In this document: positions 36,460-45,763 of the stretch, piece after piece | Layout: every line of letters starts with the position of its first letter | Position numbering within the stretch: position 1 is the first letter of the stretch | Assembly (NCBI GenBank): GCA_002481295.1 | Contig: DLDU01000037.1 | Span: forward strand, 47,518-111,517 | Origin: Prevotella sp. UBA7764 | Lineage (GTDB): Bacteria > Bacteroidota > Bacteroidia > Bacteroidales > Bacteroidaceae | Length of the DNA: 64,000 bases | Reading direction: 5' to 3' | Position numbers and translations under genes: made by a program | Notes under the pieces: model-generated | The model's database searches: none | What the model was told of the DNA's origin: nothing | The model's input: the letters and a program-made list of their open reading frames with translations, nothing else

Positions 36460-37056
36460 TTATCCGTCACCTTTCTGAGCTCTGACACGGCTGAGCGTCT
36501 CCGGTGTCATCTGCAGATAACTGGCGATATACACCAACGGTGCACGCAACACCACCTGAGGCTTCAGCTTGCAAAGCTTCTGATAGCGGCTCTGAGCTGA
36601 CTCAAAGCGCACCAAGTCGGCATGAATCTGCGAGATGATCAAGCTCTCTTCCAAAATCTTACGGTAGAGAATCTGAATGTTGACATTGTGAAGGGCCACC
36701 TGCTCCAGTCTGCGCTTCGGCAGACAATAGATCATGCAAGGCTCCAAAGCTTCCACCTGCAGATGTGTGGGCTCTTCACGGAACAGACTCTCAATGCACA
36801 TGAAAATCTCGCCATCCGAGCCGATGTGCTCCGTGAGCTCTTTGTCGTTCTTGAAATAGAACTGACGGATCAGTCCACGGTCGATGTAGCTGATGTCCTC
36901 GCAAGTCTCTCCCTCGCGAAGGATCGTCTCACCTTTTGCGTATTTCTTCGGCACGATGATGCTCTCCAAGATATCGAGCTCATCGTGCGTCATGGTACTG
37001 TATTTTCTTGCCAACTCACGGGCAATATCCCGCGTTGTGTTATGATAATCTTTCAT
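36460..37056 (-). CDS. Crp/Fnr family transcriptional regulator
   Basis: The 198-residue protein has an N-terminal cyclic-nucleotide-binding-like beta roll (about 20-140) and a short C-terminal helix-turn-helix with IASYLQMTPETLSRVRAQ (about 174-191). The protein ends right after the recognition helix, so the usual wing is short or missing; this is common in this Bacteroidetes subfamily. There are no cysteines arranged for an FNR-type iron-sulfur cluster. Ligand and targets are unknown. It is transcribed towards dedA and lies downstream of lepA on the same strand, 72 bases after the lepA stop. Confidence 0.85.
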   Translation of the reverse strand: MKDYHNTTRDIARELARKYSTMTHDELDILESIIVPKKYAKGETILREGETCEDISYIDRGLIRQFYFKNDKELTEHIGSDGEIFMCIESLFREEPTHLQVEALEPCMIYCLPKRRLEQVALHNVNIQILYRKILEESLIISQIHADLVRFESAQSRYQKLCKLKPQVVLRAPLVYIASYLQMTPETLSRVRAQKGDG

Positions 37057-37128
37057 TTCTATTCCTCCTCTATTATTTTCTTAAACATAGGAGCATTTCC
37101 TCTCTTAGACAATTTTTCTCTCACTTCT

Positions 37129-38910
37129 CTAATCCAACTTCAGCACAGCCAGGAAAGCCTTCTGTGGTACCTGCACGTTGCCAATCTGTTTCATGCGCTT
37201 CTTGCCTTTCTTCTGCTTCTCCAAGAGCTTACGCTTGCGGCTGACATCACCACCATAGCACTTGGCGAGGACATCTTTTCTGACTTGTTTCACCGTCTCG
37301 CGCGCTACGATCTTTGCTCCGATAGCAGCTTGGATCGCAATGTCGAACTGCTGACGTGGGATCAAGTCCTTGAGCTTCTCGCACATCCTACGGCCCAAGG
37401 TCACGGCATTGTCCTGATGGGTCAGCGTGGAGAGTGCGTCAACAGGCTCGCCATTAAGCAGTATGTCGAGCTTGGCCAACTTCGATGGACGATAGGAGTC
37501 GATGTGATAGTCAAACGACGCATAGCCTTTGGAGATTGACTTCAACTTATCGTAGAAGTCGATGACAATCTCACCCAACGGCAGCATAAAATGCAGTTCC
37601 ACGCGGTTGCCCGAGACGTATTGCTGGTCGAGCAACTCACCACGCTTGTCGAGACAGAGCCGCATGATAGGACCGATATATTCAGCCGCTGTGATGATGC
37701 TCGCCCGGATATAAGGCTCCTCGATGTGGTCGATGAGCGTCGGATCCGGGAGTCCGCTGGGGTTGTGCACCTCCATCGCGTGGCCCTGCTTGTCGTAGAC
37801 CATATACGAGACGTTGGGCACCGTGGTGATCACCTCCATGTTGAATTCTCGGTCGAGTCTCTCCTGCACGATTTCCATGTGGAGCAAGCCGAGGAAGCCA
37901 CAGCGGAAGCCAAAGCCCAAAGCCTGAGAAGACTCTGGCATAAATGTCAATGCGGCATCGTTGAGCTGCAGCTTCTCAAGCGACGCTCTGAGATTCTCAT
38001 ATTCATTGGGGTCAATCGGATAAACACCGGCAAACACCATCGGCTTCACCTCTTGGAATCCCTCAATAGCCTTGTCGCAGGGCTCATCGACGTGGGTGAT
38101 GGTTTCACCGACCTTCACTTCGGTAGCGTTTTTGATGCCCGAGATGATATAGCCGACCTCACCCGTTGAGAGTTGCTTGCGTGGCTCCATGTCCATCTTG
38201 AGCACACCCACTTCGTCAGCGGTATATTCCATTCCCGTCTGAACGAATTTCAGTTTATCTCCGGTGCGGATTACGCCATTCTCTACTTTGCAGAGCACGA
38301 TGATGCCACGGAAAGAGTTGAAGATCGAGTCAAAGATCAGTGCCTGCAAAGGCTTTGTCTTGTCGCCTTTAGGTGACGGGATTCGCTCAACCACAGCATC
38401 GAGAATGTCGGGAACACCTTCGCCCGTCTTACCGCTTGCACGGATGATCTCGGAGGGATCACAACCAATCAGGTCCACAATCTCATCCTCCACCTCATCG
38501 GGCATAGCGTTGGGCATATCGATCTTGTTGATGACCGGGATAATCTCCAAGTCATGATCAATGGCCATATAGAGATTGGAAATCGTCTGAGCCTGTACGC
38601 CCTGAGTAGCGTCCACCACCAAGAGGGCACCCTCGCAAGCAGCGATACTGCGCGATACCTCATAGCTGAAGTCCACGTGTCCCGGAGTATCGATGAGATT
38701 GAGTATATAATTTTCACCGTTATGCTTGTATTCCATCTGTATGGCATGGCTCTTGATGGTGATGCCACGCTCTCTTTCCAGATCCATGTCGTCAAGCATC
38801 TGGTTCTCGGTGATTTTAATCGTATTGGTGTATTCCAGCATACGATCAGCAAGCGTTGATTTGCCGTGATCAATGTGTGCGATGATGCAGAAATTCCTTA
38901 TATGTTCCAT
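37129..38910 (-). CDS. lepA: Elongation factor 4 (LepA)
   Basis: LepA is a ribosome-associated GTPase involved in initiation or back-translocation. The 593 residues match the family. G1 is AHIDHGKST at residues 10-18, the G2/switch area is [15 protein letters not shown]3 is DTPGHVDF and G4 is NKIDMPNA. Domains II, III and V and the LepA-specific C-terminal domain ([18 protein letters not shown] near the end) follow. A -7 element lies 21 bases upstream of the start. Confidence 0.97.
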   Translation of the reverse strand: MEHIRNFCIIAHIDHGKSTLADRMLEYTNTIKITENQMLDDMDLERERGITIKSHAIQMEYKHNGENYILNLIDTPGHVDFSYEVSRSIAACEGALLVVDATQGVQAQTISNLYMAIDHDLEIIPVINKIDMPNAMPDEVEDEIVDLIGCDPSEIIRASGKTGEGVPDILDAVVERIPSPKGDKTKPLQALIFDSIFNSFRGIIVLCKVENGVIRTGDKLKFVQTGMEYTADEVGVLKMDMEPRKQLSTGEVGYIISGIKNATEVKVGETITHVDEPCDKAIEGFQEVKPMVFAGVYPIDPNEYENLRASLEKLQLNDAALTFMPESSQALGFGFRCGFLGLLHMEIVQERLDREFNMEVITTVPNVSYMVYDKQGHAMEVHNPSGLPDPTLIDHIEEPYIRASIITAAEYIGPIMRLCLDKRGELLDQQYVSGNRVELHFMLPLGEIVIDFYDKLKSISKGYASFDYHIDSYRPSKLAKLDILLNGEPVDALSTLTHQDNAVTLGRRMCEKLKDLIPRQQFDIAIQAAIGAKIVARETVKQVRKDVLAKCYGGDVSRKRKLLEKQKKGKKRMKQIGNVQVPQKAFLAVLKLD

Positions 38911-38930
38911 CTTCTTCTTTATCTTTTACG

Positions 38931-38938
38931 CAAAGTTA
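38931..38938 (-). promoter_or_regulatory. Putative -7 element for lepA
   Basis: The minus strand reads TAACTTTG 21 bases before the lepA start. It lies back to back with the promoter of the divergent lipoprotein gene, about 45 bases away. Confidence 0.5.
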
Positions 38939-38983
38939 CGAAAAACTAAGCAAATTTGGGTGGCTATCTATCATTATTTTTAT

Positions 38984-38991
38984 TAACTTTG
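38984..38991 (+). promoter_or_regulatory. Putative -7 element for the small lipoprotein gene
   Basis: TAACTTTG lies 25 bases upstream of the ATG at 39016 and rules out the longer reading frame that begins at 38956. Confidence 0.55.
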
Positions 38992-39015
38992 CACAAAAAA
39001 GGAATTTCACGCTAT

Positions 39016-39447
39016 ATGAAGAAGATTGGTTTTAGGTTTTTAGCTCCACTGTTATCAGCAAGCTTGATGTTAACCGCTTGCCATCATCAGACACTGGAGG
39101 ATCGCGCAGAGAAAGAATGCAAGGACTACACTGCACAGTACTGTCCAACCCCTTATCAGGGCAATACGCGCACGGACAGCATCGGTTTCAACCGCATCAC
39201 ACGCACTTTCAATTATTACTATCTTGTCAATGGCAAACTCGATGACGCAAGAATCTTTACCGCGCGCCACGACACACTTCGCACGATCCTGCTCAGCGGA
39301 CTGAAGGAGGATACCCGCAACAAGGCTTTCAAGGACAAGGGCTACTCTTTCCACTATGTCTTCCGTTCGGCCTCAACAAAGAAAGTGCTGCTCGATGTCG
39401 TATTCCATAAGAAAGACTACGCTACGATCAAGAAGGTAAAGAAATAG
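39016..39447 (+). CDS. Small lipoprotein of unknown function
   Basis: The 143-residue product has a signal peptide with a good lipobox LTAC (Cys22), so it should be lipid-anchored in the envelope. The mature part is rich in charged and aromatic residues and shows no repeat or known motif; it contains CPTPYQGNTRTDSIGF and a central FNYYYLVNGKLDD. I do not recognise a family. The start follows from the promoter just upstream. It is a single-gene unit ending at a hairpin shared with the convergent MFS gene. Confidence 0.75.
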   Translation: MKKIGFRFLAPLLSASLMLTACHHQTLEDRAEKECKDYTAQYCPTPYQGNTRTDSIGFNRITRTFNYYYLVNGKLDDARIFTARHDTLRTILLSGLKEDTRNKAFKDKGYSFHYVFRSASTKKVLLDVVFHKKDYATIKKVKK

Positions 39448-39557
39448 GTCTTTGGCAGGAAATTTATAAACGGATGTTTATGATGATGGGCAAAACTGCC
39501 ATCCGTTATCCCGCGACAATAAAGGAAAAGCCTGTCATCCCTTATCCCGCGATGTAC

Positions 39558-39590
39558 TAACTCCTAAGGAAGTTTCTTTCTTAGGAGTTA
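39558..39590. terminator. Bidirectional hairpin between the lipoprotein and MFS genes
   Basis: TAACTCCTAAG (39558-39568) pairs perfectly with CTTAGGAGTTA (39580-39590). The right arm includes the MFS stop codon. T-rich sequence follows on the plus strand. Confidence 0.7.
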
Positions 39591-40739
39591 TCTGTTTTTA
39601 TGCGCCAAATACCAAGGATGGACAAGAAAATTGTAGATGACAAGCGCAGCCACAATCAGACATAGCGCCACTACCAACGCCTCTCGGCTTGCCAAATGCC
39701 ATCCGAGTGCCATGCCAAGTGCCATTCCCGTCTCCCATGAAAGGAAGAAAGTGCTTTGGGAGGTGCCACGCTCACAATGATGAGCCAGTTTGATGAAGAA
39801 CAGCAGAAAGCGGGAGCCAAGAATGCCGATGCCGAAACCACAGAAAGCGTCCGCGATCATCGTTGCCGCCCGCTCCTGACGAAAGAGCATCAGCAACAAG
39901 GCAGCAGCAAGCACAAAGCAACCGACAAAGGTCTCGCTCTTCAGATTGGCATTGGCAAAAACATATTTTTCCGAGATGATGGCTAACAGAAAGCCGGCCA
40001 GCATATAGAGAAAGAAATGACAAGACTGTTGGGTGCTGATGATGAGTCCCATAGCCAGGGTAGCCATCATGAAGTTGAAAAAGAGCATGGTGCCTTGTGG
40101 AAGAAAGAATCTGTCCAAGCACATGTGATGAAGATCCTCGCCCGGAGCCTTGAAGGGGAAATGGACGCGGGACAAGAAAAGAAAGGACAGAGCGGCAAAA
40201 GCCAGCGAGACAAACTCAACATAGCCAAAGCCAAACTTATAGAAAGTCCAAAAACCGGCAAAGGGTCCCACTGCCAACGCCAAGCGGCCCAACCAATCGG
40301 AGGAATGGTTAGCCTCCGTGCGCTGAAACGACTCGCAAGTGTCGATGATCAGCGTGCTGACGATTGTCATCTTGGCCAGTCCATAAGCTACTCCCAACAG
40401 CAGTGCGCCAATGATCAGAAATATAGGTAAACGATTGTGTGTCAGAGAAAAGAAGCCAATGACACCGGCAAGAAGCAAGATGCCAAACAGACACACATGA
40501 TTGCGACGGAAGCGCTGCACCAGCCAAGAGATACACGGCCCCGGCAGATAGATGCCCAGACAATAAGCCAAAAACGCATACACCACTGTCATCAACCCGC
40601 CATGATGGGCATGGAGAGTGAAGGGCAGTACCGGGAGCAGCGCATATACTGAAGCCGTCAGAAAGAAATTAGCAATGGCCAAATACCAAAACGAACGATG
40701 CCACAGCTTGAAGTGTATGGGAGTATTTTGTGTGTCCAT
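39588..40739 (-). CDS. Major facilitator superfamily transporter
   Basis: The 383-residue protein has about twelve hydrophobic segments and the general MFS layout, with a basic loop near residue 75 (VQRFRRNHVC). It is a little short for MFS but complete. No substrate motif is clear; relatives in Bacteroidetes are annotated only as MFS transporters. It is co-transcribed with the HAD phosphatase gene that ends 21 bases upstream, so the transported compound may be related to a phosphorylated sugar, but this is only inference. Confidence 0.8.
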   Translation of the reverse strand: MDTQNTPIHFKLWHRSFWYLAIANFFLTASVYALLPVLPFTLHAHHGGLMTVVYAFLAYCLGIYLPGPCISWLVQRFRRNHVCLFGILLLAGVIGFFSLTHNRLPIFLIIGALLLGVAYGLAKMTIVSTLIIDTCESFQRTEANHSSDWLGRLALAVGPFAGFWTFYKFGFGYVEFVSLAFAALSFLFLSRVHFPFKAPGEDLHHMCLDRFFLPQGTMLFFNFMMATLAMGLIISTQQSCHFFLYMLAGFLLAIISEKYVFANANLKSETFVGCFVLAAALLLMLFRQERAATMIADAFCGFGIGILGSRFLLFFIKLAHHCERGTSQSTFFLSWETGMALGMALGWHLASREALVVALCLIVAALVIYNFLVHPWYLAHKNR

Positions 40740-40760
40740 CTTGTGAATCGATCAATTCTT

Positions 40761-41402
40761 TTACTTTCCTTGTTCTGCGAGCAAGACGTTTAAATCGAGA
40801 TGCGTGAAATCGTCGACAATGAGGTTGCACCAAGGCTTCAAGGCGTCAGGCTGGTTGGTAGTAGCCAATCCCACAACAAACATCTTTGCTGCATTCAGTG
40901 CTTTCACTCCATTGATGCTATCCTCGAAGCCTATGCATTCACTGGATTGACAATGAAGACGTTGTGCTGCCTTGAGATAGCCGTCGGGATCGGGCTTACT
41001 CTTGTCAAAATCCTCACTCGTCAACACGGCATCGAAGTAGTCATTCAGCTCGGGATGACAGCGGAAGACGTTGGTCATCTTCTGCTGATTGCTGCTCGTC
41101 ACGATAGCTGTCGCTAAAGAAGCCTTCTTCACTCTCTTAATGAAGTCTTGGAATCCTAAAATATAATCATAGGACATCTTTCGCTCAAACTCATTGAGTC
41201 TGTCCGTGATGGCTTGCTGGGTCTCAACTTGTCCATTGAAATAGTTGGAAAAGATTTCTACCAAAGTCATTCCTTTGATCCGCTGCTCCAATCTTTTCTC
41301 CTGAGGATAGTAGAGTCGGAACTGGCTGCCCCAAAACTTTGTGTACTGGCTTTCAGAATCCACCACTACCCCGTCTAAATCAAATAATGCTGCTTTAATC
41401 AT
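40761..41402 (-). CDS. HAD-superfamily hydrolase, beta-phosphoglucomutase-like
   Basis: The 213-residue protein begins with motif I FDLDGVVVDSE (Asp8, Asp10). Further motifs are TSSNQQK (motif II), KSKPDPDGYLKAA (motif III lysine) and FEDSINGVKA (motif IV). The pattern DGVxxDSE with the alpha-helical cap is typical of the beta-phosphoglucomutase and sugar-phosphate phosphatase branch. Substrate is not predictable. It is the first gene of a two-gene unit with the MFS transporter. Its promoter overlaps that of the divergent rsmG gene. Confidence 0.85.
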   Translation of the reverse strand: MIKAALFDLDGVVVDSESQYTKFWGSQFRLYYPQEKRLEQRIKGMTLVEIFSNYFNGQVETQQAITDRLNEFERKMSYDYILGFQDFIKRVKKASLATAIVTSSNQQKMTNVFRCHPELNDYFDAVLTSEDFDKSKPDPDGYLKAAQRLHCQSSECIGFEDSINGVKALNAAKMFVVGLATTNQPDALKPWCNLIVDDFTHLDLNVLLAEQGK

Positions 41403-41420
41403 TACATTTTATTAAATTCG

Positions 41421-41455
41421 TTGCAAAGTTACGAAATAATCTCGTAACTTTGCAA
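41421..41455. promoter_or_regulatory. Two interlocked divergent promoters in one palindrome (HAD gene / rsmG)
   Basis: TTGCAAAGTTACGA (41421-41434) is repeated inverted without mismatch at 41442-41455. On the plus strand TTG 41421-41423, 21 bases and TAACTTTG 41445-41452 form the rsmG promoter. On the minus strand TTG 41455-41453, 21 bases and TAACTTTG 41431-41424 form the promoter of the HAD gene. Both use the same DNA, so polymerase can probably occupy only one at a time. Confidence 0.75.
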
Positions 41456-41479
41456 TATTATAAGGAAAACCAACAGCAC

Positions 41480-42100
41480 ATGCAAACAATAGTCAAATAT
41501 TTCCCTCATCTTTCCACAGAGCAGCAATCGCAGTTTGCCGCCTTGGATGAGCTTTACCACGATTGGAACACGAAGATCAATGTCATCTCGCGCAAGGACA
41601 TCGACAACCTCTATCTCCATCATGTGCTCCACTCGCTGGCTATTGCCAAGTTGATCCGATTTAAGTCCGGAACCCACATCCTTGACTTTGGCACAGGTGG
41701 TGGCTTCCCCGGCATTCCACTGGCTATCATGTTTCCCGATTGTCAGTTCCGGATGATCGACGGCACGGGAAAAAAGATCAAAGTCGTCAACGAGGTTGCC
41801 ACAGCATTGAATCTTCACAATGTGGAGGCTGTCCATCGCAGAGGAGAAGAAGAAAAAGATCGCTTCGACTTTGTTGTCTCCCGCGCTGTCATGCCTCTGC
41901 CCGACATGGTGAAAATTGTCAGGAAGAATGTATCCAAGACGCAGCACAATGCACTCCCCAATGGTGTCATAGCCTTGAAGGGTGGTGATCTCAGCGAAGA
42001 GCTGAAGCCCTTTGGCAAAAAGGTCATGGTCACGTCTGTCTCTGACTATTTCACCGAAGAGTGGTTCGCTGACAAGCAGGTCATCTACTTGCCATTATAG
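41480..42100 (+). CDS. rsmG: 16S rRNA (guanine-N7)-methyltransferase RsmG
   Basis: RsmG (GidB) methylates G527 of 16S rRNA with S-adenosylmethionine. The 206-residue protein has the cofactor loop LDFGTGGGFPGIPLAI at about residues 72-87 and the conserved SRAVMPLPDMV near 142. The frame is open from 41450, but the promoter lies there, so the ATG at 41480 is chosen. Loss of RsmG gives low-level streptomycin resistance in other bacteria. The MBL gene follows in the same direction after 73 bases. Confidence 0.94.
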   Translation: MQTIVKYFPHLSTEQQSQFAALDELYHDWNTKINVISRKDIDNLYLHHVLHSLAIAKLIRFKSGTHILDFGTGGGFPGIPLAIMFPDCQFRMIDGTGKKIKVVNEVATALNLHNVEAVHRRGEEEKDRFDFVVSRAVMPLPDMVKIVRKNVSKTQHNALPNGVIALKGGDLSEELKPFGKKVMVTSVSDYFTEEWFADKQVIYLPL

Positions 42101-42173
42101 ATTTTTATGGAGGTCCGATGAACTTCACTTGCTCTTTCGGGCTGCCCTCTGTATATAGAAAAATAAAAAGATC

Positions 42174-42821
42174 ATGATAAATATAGAACGTTTTGTCTGC
42201 AACGACATCCGGGAAAACTGCTACGTGGTATCCGACAGCAGCAAGGAGTGTGTGATTGTAGACTGCGGCGCTTACTACGAGGCTGAAAAGCAGGCGCTGA
42301 AAAAATATATCGAAGGCAACGGCCTCACTCCCACCCATCTCATCGCGACTCACGGTCATGTGGATCATCATCTTGGCGACCGCTTTGTCTTCGACACTTG
42401 GGGCTTGAAACCGGAGGTGCCCGCTTCTGATGAGACTCTCATGCAGCAGCTTCCCGAGCAGGCGGCCGCCATCATGGGACTGAGACTGACCCAAGACGAC
42501 TTTGCTCCCGTGGGACGCTATCTTGCCGTCAATGACACCATCTCGTTCGGCGATCATACTTTCACCATCATCGAGACTCCGGGACATTCACCGGGCAGCG
42601 TCTTCTTCTATTGCGAGGAAGAGAATATTGCCTTTTCCGGTGACACGCTCTTCAAGGGCAGCATCGGACGCACTGACTTTCAGGGCGGATCCATGTTCAT
42701 GATCATTCAGAGTCTGCGCCACATCAGCCAACTGCCCGACGCTACACAGATATTGCCGGGACACGGCGAGATGACAACGATTGGCTACGAGGAAACCACC
42801 AATCCCTATCTCGACCGCTAA
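42174..42821 (+). CDS. MBL-fold metallohydrolase, glyoxalase II-like
   Basis: The 215-residue protein has a metallo-beta-lactamase fold with the metal-binding motif [11 protein letters not shown] at about residues 58-68 and further ligands in [18 protein letters not shown] and LPGHGEMT. Members of this branch (YcbL-like) hydrolyse thioesters such as S-lactoylglutathione or act on unknown thiol esters. Glutathione may be absent in the host, so the substrate is open. Its end overlaps the upstream open extension of ruvC but not the chosen ruvC start, 19 bases away. Confidence 0.9.
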   Translation: MINIERFVCNDIRENCYVVSDSSKECVIVDCGAYYEAEKQALKKYIEGNGLTPTHLIATHGHVDHHLGDRFVFDTWGLKPEVPASDETLMQQLPEQAAAIMGLRLTQDDFAPVGRYLAVNDTISFGDHTFTIIETPGHSPGSVFFYCEEENIAFSGDTLFKGSIGRTDFQGGSMFMIIQSLRHISQLPDATQILPGHGEMTTIGYEETTNPYLDR

Positions 42822-42840
42822 CCATCAGCACGACGAGCAG

Positions 42841-43419
42841 ATGAGCAAGAGAGTGAATGCAGAAAAGATTATCCTCGGCATCGACCCCGGTACTAACGTC
42901 ATGGGCTATGGTGTCATCAGAGTCAACGGCAACAAAGCGGGGCTGATCGCGATGGGGGTCATCGACATGCGCAAGATGACGGATCCTTATCTAAAGTTGG
43001 GACGCATCTTCGACCGGGTGACGGGCGTCATCGAGGAGTATCTCCCCGACGAGATGGCTATCGAAGCACCATTCTTTGGGAAGAATGTGCAGTCAATGCT
43101 GAAGTTGGGACGTGCTCAGGGCGTTGCCATTGCCGCTGCCATCCACCACGACATCCCTATCCATGAGTATGCGCCACTGAAGATAAAGATGGCAATCACC
43201 GGACAGGGGGACGCCTCGAAGGAGCAGGTAGCGGGCATGTTGCAGCGGTTGCTAAAGATCGAGCAAAGCGACATGCCAAAGTTCTTGGATGCCACCGATG
43301 CGCTCGGTGCAGCTTATTGTCATTTCCTCCAGAGTTCCACACCGCAGTCGCAGGACCGGCACTATGGCAGCTGGAAGGACTTCGTCAACAAGAACCGCGC
43401 GAAGGTCAGTGGATTATAG
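42841..43419 (+). CDS. ruvC: Holliday junction resolvase RuvC
   Basis: RuvC is the endonuclease that cuts Holliday junctions together with RuvAB. The 192-residue product has the acidic residues of the RNase H-like active site: Asp in [13 protein letters not shown], Glu in [11 protein letters not shown] and the pair in [12 protein letters not shown]. Starting from the ATG at 42841 gives the normal family N-terminus; the further 20 codons upstream lie in the preceding gene. ruvA and ruvB are not in the window. Confidence 0.95.
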   Translation: MSKRVNAEKIILGIDPGTNVMGYGVIRVNGNKAGLIAMGVIDMRKMTDPYLKLGRIFDRVTGVIEEYLPDEMAIEAPFFGKNVQSMLKLGRAQGVAIAAAIHHDIPIHEYAPLKIKMAITGQGDASKEQVAGMLQRLLKIEQSDMPKFLDATDALGAAYCHFLQSSTPQSQDRHYGSWKDFVNKNRAKVSGL

Positions 43420-43453
43420 ACGACAACATAAAATAAATCATAAAAATATTGTG

Positions 43454-44938
43454 ATGCAAGAGATTATAATGATTGAAAATGGCGTGACCCGTATGCCAGC
43501 GTGGCGTATGGCAGAACCCGTCAACTACACCCTTAAAGGCGATGAGCAACAGGCGATCGTGGGACCTAACGGTGGCGGTAAGTCAATGCTCATCGACATT
43601 CTCGTCGGCCGCCATCCGCTGCTGATGCGCGATGTGCAATACGACTTCTCGCCAAGCACCAGCCCGCTGGTCTCTGACAATATTAAATATATCACTTTCC
43701 GCGACGCTTATGGCGGCGACAACGATAAGAGCTATTACCTTCAGCAGCGGTGGAACCAAATGGAGATCAACGAGGAGACACCTACCGTCGGCTCTAAACT
43801 GGAGGAGGCTTATTTGAGATCGGGTGAAGACTCACCGCGCCATCGTGAATTGCGCGACCGGCTCTACAAGATGTTCAACATCGACAAACTGCTCGACAAA
43901 TACATCATTCTGCTGTCGAGCGGTGAGCTCCGCAAACTGAAATTGACCGAGGCACTTCTCTCCGCTCCGAGAGTGCTGATTATGGACAATCCCTTCATCG
44001 GACTTGATGCCGAGGCGAGAGACCAGCTCAAAGAGCTCTTGAAGATGCTCGTCGGACAGCAGAATCTTCAGATTATCCTTGTACTGTCAAAGAGCGACGA
44101 CATCCCCGACTTCATCACCCATGTCGTTGAGGTCAGAGACATGAAGGTGAGGCCCAAGGTGACGCTTGCGGAATATCAGGCTCATCGTCAGCCCATCCCG
44201 CCACATGTCTTATCCGAGAGCAAGGCACAAGCTATCCTTAACCTGCCGGAGCGACTGAAGGATTATCATGCTCACGACGTGGTGAAGATGCACAATGTAC
44301 GCATCCAATATGGTCAGCGCGTCATCCTCAAGGATCTCGACTGGACAGTGCACAATGGTGAGCACTGGGCGCTCAGCGGACAAAATGGTGCCGGTAAGTC
44401 TACACTGCTGAGCCTCGTCTGCGCTGATAACCCACAGAGCTATGCCTGCGACATCTGTCTCTTCGATCAGAACCGTGGAAGCGGAGAGAGCATTTGGGAC
44501 ATCAAAAAGCATATCGGCTACGTGTCGCCGGAAATGCACCGCGCTTATCAGCGTGACCTCCCTGCCATCAGAATCGTGGCAAGCGGACTGAAAGACAGCG
44601 TGGGACTCTATGTCAAACCTGACGAGAGCGAATACGACACCTGCCGCTTCTGGATGTCGGTGTTCGGACTTGAGGGCTTGGAAGAGCGGACATTCTTGAA
44701 GCTCTCCAGCGGCCAACAGCGTCTCGTGCTCCTGGCGCGGGCCTTCGTCAAAGACCCGCAACTGCTGATCCTCGACGAGCCGCTGCATGGTCTCGACAAC
44801 AGCAACCGACGCCTGGTGAAAGATGTCATCGAGACTTTCTGCAAGCGACCCAACAAGACGCTGATCATGGTCACGCACTACGAAGAGGAGCTTCCCGCAT
44901 GCATCGACCACCATATCAGGCTCATGAGACATATATAA
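43454..44938 (+). CDS. ModF-like twin ABC ATPase without membrane partner
   Basis: The 494-residue protein contains two ATP-binding cassettes in tandem. The first has Walker A GPNGGGKSM, signature LSSGELRKLKL and Walker B LIMDNPFIGLD, where the catalytic glutamate position is asparagine. The second has GQNGAGKSTL, LSSGQQRLVLLARAF and LLILDEPLHGLD with the glutamate kept. The layout is that of ModF/PhrA-type soluble ATPases, whose role is poorly known. No permease gene is next to it. The frame is open far upstream into ruvC; the ATG at 43454 is the first with family-like sequence. Confidence 0.85.
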   Translation: MQEIIMIENGVTRMPAWRMAEPVNYTLKGDEQQAIVGPNGGGKSMLIDILVGRHPLLMRDVQYDFSPSTSPLVSDNIKYITFRDAYGGDNDKSYYLQQRWNQMEINEETPTVGSKLEEAYLRSGEDSPRHRELRDRLYKMFNIDKLLDKYIILLSSGELRKLKLTEALLSAPRVLIMDNPFIGLDAEARDQLKELLKMLVGQQNLQIILVLSKSDDIPDFITHVVEVRDMKVRPKVTLAEYQAHRQPIPPHVLSESKAQAILNLPERLKDYHAHDVVKMHNVRIQYGQRVILKDLDWTVHNGEHWALSGQNGAGKSTLLSLVCADNPQSYACDICLFDQNRGSGESIWDIKKHIGYVSPEMHRAYQRDLPAIRIVASGLKDSVGLYVKPDESEYDTCRFWMSVFGLEGLEERTFLKLSSGQQRLVLLARAFVKDPQLLILDEPLHGLDNSNRRLVKDVIETFCKRPNKTLIMVTHYEEELPACIDHHIRLMRHI

Positions 44939-44945
44939 AATAGCA

Positions 44946-45085
44946 GCCTCACCCCCGTGCCCCTCTCCCAAGGAGAGGGGAGTGATATGCTTCAAGAAAC
45001 CATAGCATCAACCATCACTGCGCCTACCAAAACACCCGCAAAGCATTCTCCCCCCATCCTTGGGAGAGGGGCACGGGGGTGAGGC
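44946..45085. repeat. 29-base perfect inverted repeats around an 82-base core
   Basis: The segment 44946-44974 is repeated inverted without mismatch at 45057-45085. The left arm also contains its own small palindrome CCCCTCTCC-CAA-GGAGAGGGG. No target duplication was found at the outer ends. It resembles extragenic C/T-rich repeats (CCTCACCCC...CCCCTCTCCC type) that I recall from many genomes, and it can fold as one long hairpin that may also end ModF transcription. Confidence 0.85.
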
Positions 45086-45184
45086 TGGAGGGGAAGAGTG
45101 CTTGAGTATGATGAACTATATATAATAATGTGTAGGGTCCTACCCTATTTCTATATAAGAATGTAGAACATAAAAAAATAGACA

Positions 45185-45682
45185 ATGAAAACAATGAAAA
45201 TGATTCTCCTTACGCTTGCTTTGACCTTAGCGTCTGTTGAGGTAAATGCTCAGGAGATCTATAACGAGGTAAAGCGTATGCAAAAACAGTTTGAGACTGT
45301 CAAACTGGACAAGACCAAGAAAATGGATGAGCGCAAGATTGCATCCTTCAAATGGGATGCCATCGAGTATATGCTCTACAAAGCAAAGCAGGACAGCACC
45401 TTCACAGAACTGCAACTGGGCAAACAAACCAACGCTATGGTTGACTTTGTCAACCTCTTCATCAAGCGACTGGTTGAGGCAGGCAACAGCAAGAACAAGA
45501 GCAAACGCGAGGCCGTGGCTCTTCGCTTCAAGAATGCCAGCATTAACCACAGTCTCTTTCACGATGAAGATAAAGACCTCGCCTTAGCCTATTACGACAA
45601 TCCCAAATTTATCACCCAATTTTCGTTAGACACTGACTGGGTCGAAGCTCTTAAAGAAATAAGAGAGATGGATTGGAAATAG
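45185..45682 (+). CDS. Secreted protein of unknown function
   Basis: The 165-residue protein has a clear signal peptide (about 1-22, ending VEVNAQ). The mature part is mostly helical by composition, with charged repeats such as KRMQKQFETVKLDKTKKMDERKI. No known domain was recognised. The start could be Met1 or Met4. It stands alone with a rho-independent terminator 35 bases after the stop, and a large gene-free region follows. Confidence 0.75.
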   Translation: MKTMKMILLTLALTLASVEVNAQEIYNEVKRMQKQFETVKLDKTKKMDERKIASFKWDAIEYMLYKAKQDSTFTELQLGKQTNAMVDFVNLFIKRLVEAGNSKNKSKREAVALRFKNASINHSLFHDEDKDLALAYYDNPKFITQFSLDTDWVEALKEIREMDWK

Positions 45683-45717
45683 TCATTCCGCCGTCTTCCC
45701 TTCCTATTCTGTCAATT

Positions 45718-45763
45718 CCCATGACTTTCTTAGGCGATACCTATTAAAGTCATGGGATTTTTT
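45718..45763 (+). terminator. Terminator after the secreted-protein gene
   Basis: CCCATGACTTT (45718-45728) pairs with AAAGTCATGGG (45746-45756) and is followed by ATTTTTTG. Confidence 0.85.

Noticed and set aside
44960-44982. Ordinary terminator after the ModF-like gene
   Set aside because: The small palindrome lacks a T-tract and is part of the larger 29-base inverted repeat, so it is reported as a repeat.
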